This document shows positions 5,580 to 6,621 of a stretch of DNA of 6,621 nt, in pieces. The stretch is from positions 1-6,621 of the forward strand of contig CALGNM010000305.1 of assembly GCA_937958665.1 (NCBI GenBank), written 5' to 3'. The stretch comes from an uncultured bacterium (lineage in GTDB: Bacteria > Edwardsbacteria > AC1 > EtOH8). The position numbers were made by a program, and so were the translations under genes. Each line of letters opens with the position of its first letter. Positions within the stretch are counted from its first letter, which is position 1. The notes beneath the pieces were generated by a model. It searched no databases and was not told the origin of the DNA. It was given only the letters and a program-made list of their open reading frames with translations.

Positions 5580-5594
5580 AGTGCGACTATACCC
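5569..5594 (-). repeat. Right terminal inverted repeat of the IS1595-family element
   Basis: Read inward on the minus strand it begins GGGTATAGTCGCACTTTAGC, matching the left repeat at 21 of 26 positions. It contains the TAA that would end the intact transposase, so coding sequence runs into the terminus. Confidence 0.85.
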
Positions 5595-5627
5595 AAACCG
5601 AATAGATAAATTTCTTCCTTCAAATAG

Positions 5628-5663
5628 TGAATATTCAAATATAGAATTGTTTGAAAGTTCTAT
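5628..5663. promoter_or_regulatory. Two small palindromes upstream of the hydrolase gene (candidate operator region)
   Basis: The 112-base AT-rich leader between the IS and the hydrolase holds a perfect 10-bp palindrome, TGAATATTCA (5628-5637), and a 6-bp inverted repeat, ATAGAA (5641-5646) with TTCTAT (5658-5663). The second spans weak -35-like sequences, TTGTTT (5647-5652) and TTGAAA (5651-5656). TTGTTT is followed 16 bases later by TATATG (5669-5674). In such AT-rich DNA all of this could be chance. Confidence 0.3.
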
Positions 5664-5706
5664 TCCATTATATGGATTCTTATAACTTTATTAATTAGGA
5701 GATGGC

Positions 5707-6575
5707 ATGATACATAATTTTAGGCTATCCGCCATATCATTCATTATTGTAACTTTGATTACATCTTCATTATATGCACTTAAACCGGAAAAAAAATACA
5801 AAGCAATCCCTTCGGATTTTGGAATCATTTACAAAGAAGTCGCTTTTCAAACTAGTGACGGCTATAAAATAAAGGGATGGTTTATACCAGCTCAAGACAC
5901 TTGTGGAATAGCCAACTCAATTATCGGGCGACTATTGCCAGTTCCTCCAGAAATGAAGCCCAAAGCAAGGCAATATTCACTGTTAGATAGTTCCCCAAAG
6001 CCCACTATTGTAATATGTGACGGCGATGCCGGAAATATGACATATCTTATTTTTTATGCTTATCATTTTTTTGTACGGGGTTATAATATCTTGCTTTTTG
6101 ATTGGCGTGGTTTTGGCGAGAGCGCAGATTGGAATATTGAACAGGATAGATTATGCTACCCTCAATTCATCAAGGATTATGACGCCGCCATCAATTTTAT
6201 AAAACAGCAGCCAGAAGTTGACACCTCCCGGATAGGTGTTATGGGTTTTTCTACCGGGGCCTATTTGTCTTTCGCCATCGCCTCTAAAAGAAGGGATATT
6301 GCAGCCTATGTTGGCAGAGCCTTATTGACCTCTTTTGAAGATGTTTTATCAATATTGAAAAATACCGACCCTGACAGAAATTTTATGGCCCCGGAGAATT
6401 ATCCTGATGAATTACTTCCTATAAATGCCGCCGTAAATATAACTATTCCAGTCTTTTTGATTGTAGGGGAAAACGACCACCGCACCCCGGTTTGGATGTC
6501 AAACAATATTATGTCCAAATTAAAAGGCCCTAAAGAATTATGGATCGTGCCTAATGCTGAACACGGTGGTATTAA
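5707..6575 (+). CDS. Secreted alpha/beta hydrolase, 3' end missing
   Basis: The frame is open for 289 codons and then runs into adapter with no stop, so only a short C-terminal tail is missing. Residues 1 to about 24 form a signal peptide (hydrophobic core 9-21, S-L-Y-A), so the enzyme should be exported to the periplasm or beyond. The fold's landmarks are in order: oxyanion region I-V-I-C-D-G-D-A-G-N (101-110), F-D-W-R-G-F-G-E-S (131-139), nucleophile elbow G-F-S-T-G with Ser182, acid Asp257 in V-G-E-N-D-H, and His286 in N-A-E-H-G-G. The triad is complete, suggesting an esterase, thioesterase or peptidase of the dienelactone-hydrolase/BAAT-like type; the substrate cannot be told. AGGAGA four bases upstream supports the ATG. 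Its codons are rich in ATA, TTA and AAA, unlike the genes left of the IS, suggesting transferred DNA. The native cysteines at 66, 104 and 150 have no obvious role. Confidence 0.88.
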
Positions 6576-6621
6576 AGATCGGAAGAGCACACGTCTGAAC
6601 TCCAGTCACCGAATACGATCT
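6576..6621. other. Illumina adapter and index contamination (right end)
   Basis: Not biological. Positions 6576-6609 are the TruSeq read-through adapter AGATCGGAAGAGCACACGTC and onward to CCAGTCAC. Positions 6610-6617 are the index CGAATACG, and 6618-6621 (ATCT) begin the P7 primer sequence. The reverse complement matches positions 3-48 at 45 of 46 bases, so the contig carries false inverted terminal repeats. Confidence 0.98.

Larger units (their letters stand above)
4733..5594 (+). mobile_element. IS1595-family insertion sequence, inactivated, 862 bp
   Basis: The element is bounded by imperfect 26-bp terminal inverted repeats that begin GGGTA at both outer ends. It contains a single transposase gene of IS1595 type (zinc ribbon plus DDE-type domain), now broken. 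Its length and gene layout fit the family, whose members usually make 8-bp target duplications. Here the flanks are TAACGTAA on the left and AAACCGAA on the right, matching at only five of eight positions. Either the duplication has decayed or one side was rearranged after insertion. DNA to the right is clearly more AT-rich than the operon to the left. Confidence 0.88.

Noticed and set aside
1-6621. Near-perfect inverted repeats at both contig ends, as in a linear replicon or large transposon
   Set aside because: Both are Illumina adapter plus the same 8-base index; they are artefacts.

Overview
The window is a 6.6 kb contig with untrimmed Illumina adapter at both ends (1-48 and 6576-6621). 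Genuine DNA is therefore 49-6575. It looks chromosomal and comes from a GC-rich, Gram-negative (diderm) bacterium: it has a class A penicillin-binding protein and a secreted protein with the look of an outer-membrane beta-barrel. It also has the yggS-yggT-divIVA cluster, which is best known from Gram-positives but also occurs in several diderm and candidate phyla. An uncultured lineage known from metagenomes would fit, but the sequence alone does not fix the phylum.

Layout. (1) Minus strand, 49-1156: yggS (PLP homeostasis protein), yggT (small two-segment membrane protein) and the first 20 codons of divIVA, read right to left as one compact cluster. (2) 1157-1351: a 195-base divergent promoter region. 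It has a good minus-strand promoter that would give an almost leaderless yggS mRNA, a plus-strand promoter for the PBP gene, and a perfect 8-bp inverted repeat overlapping the plus-strand -35 box. (3) Plus strand, 1352-4667: a bifunctional PBP1A-type murein synthase, a small GIY-YIG-fold protein with a degenerate active site, and a predicted outer-membrane beta-barrel of unknown function, probably one operon. (4) 4668-4732: a short AT-rich spacer with two related 15-bp palindromes flanking a GC-rich hairpin. (5) 4733-5594: an 862-bp IS1595-family insertion sequence with 26-bp imperfect terminal inverted repeats. Its transposase is dead twice over, by an in-frame TAG and a one-base deletion. 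(6) 5595-6575: AT-rich DNA carrying a secreted alpha/beta hydrolase with a complete Ser-Asp-His triad, cut off by the contig end.

The left two-thirds is an ordinary cell-envelope and division neighbourhood. The interest lies in the IS element, which sits where base composition changes sharply (43/60 GC at 2521-2580 against 22/60 at 6061-6120) and lacks an exact target duplication. It may mark an island edge or rearrangement. I see no CRISPR array, tRNA, rRNA or recognisable defence system, and no convincing new multi-gene system. The hydrolase has no stop codon before the contig end and is easily missed by ORF callers, although it is clearly a real gene.
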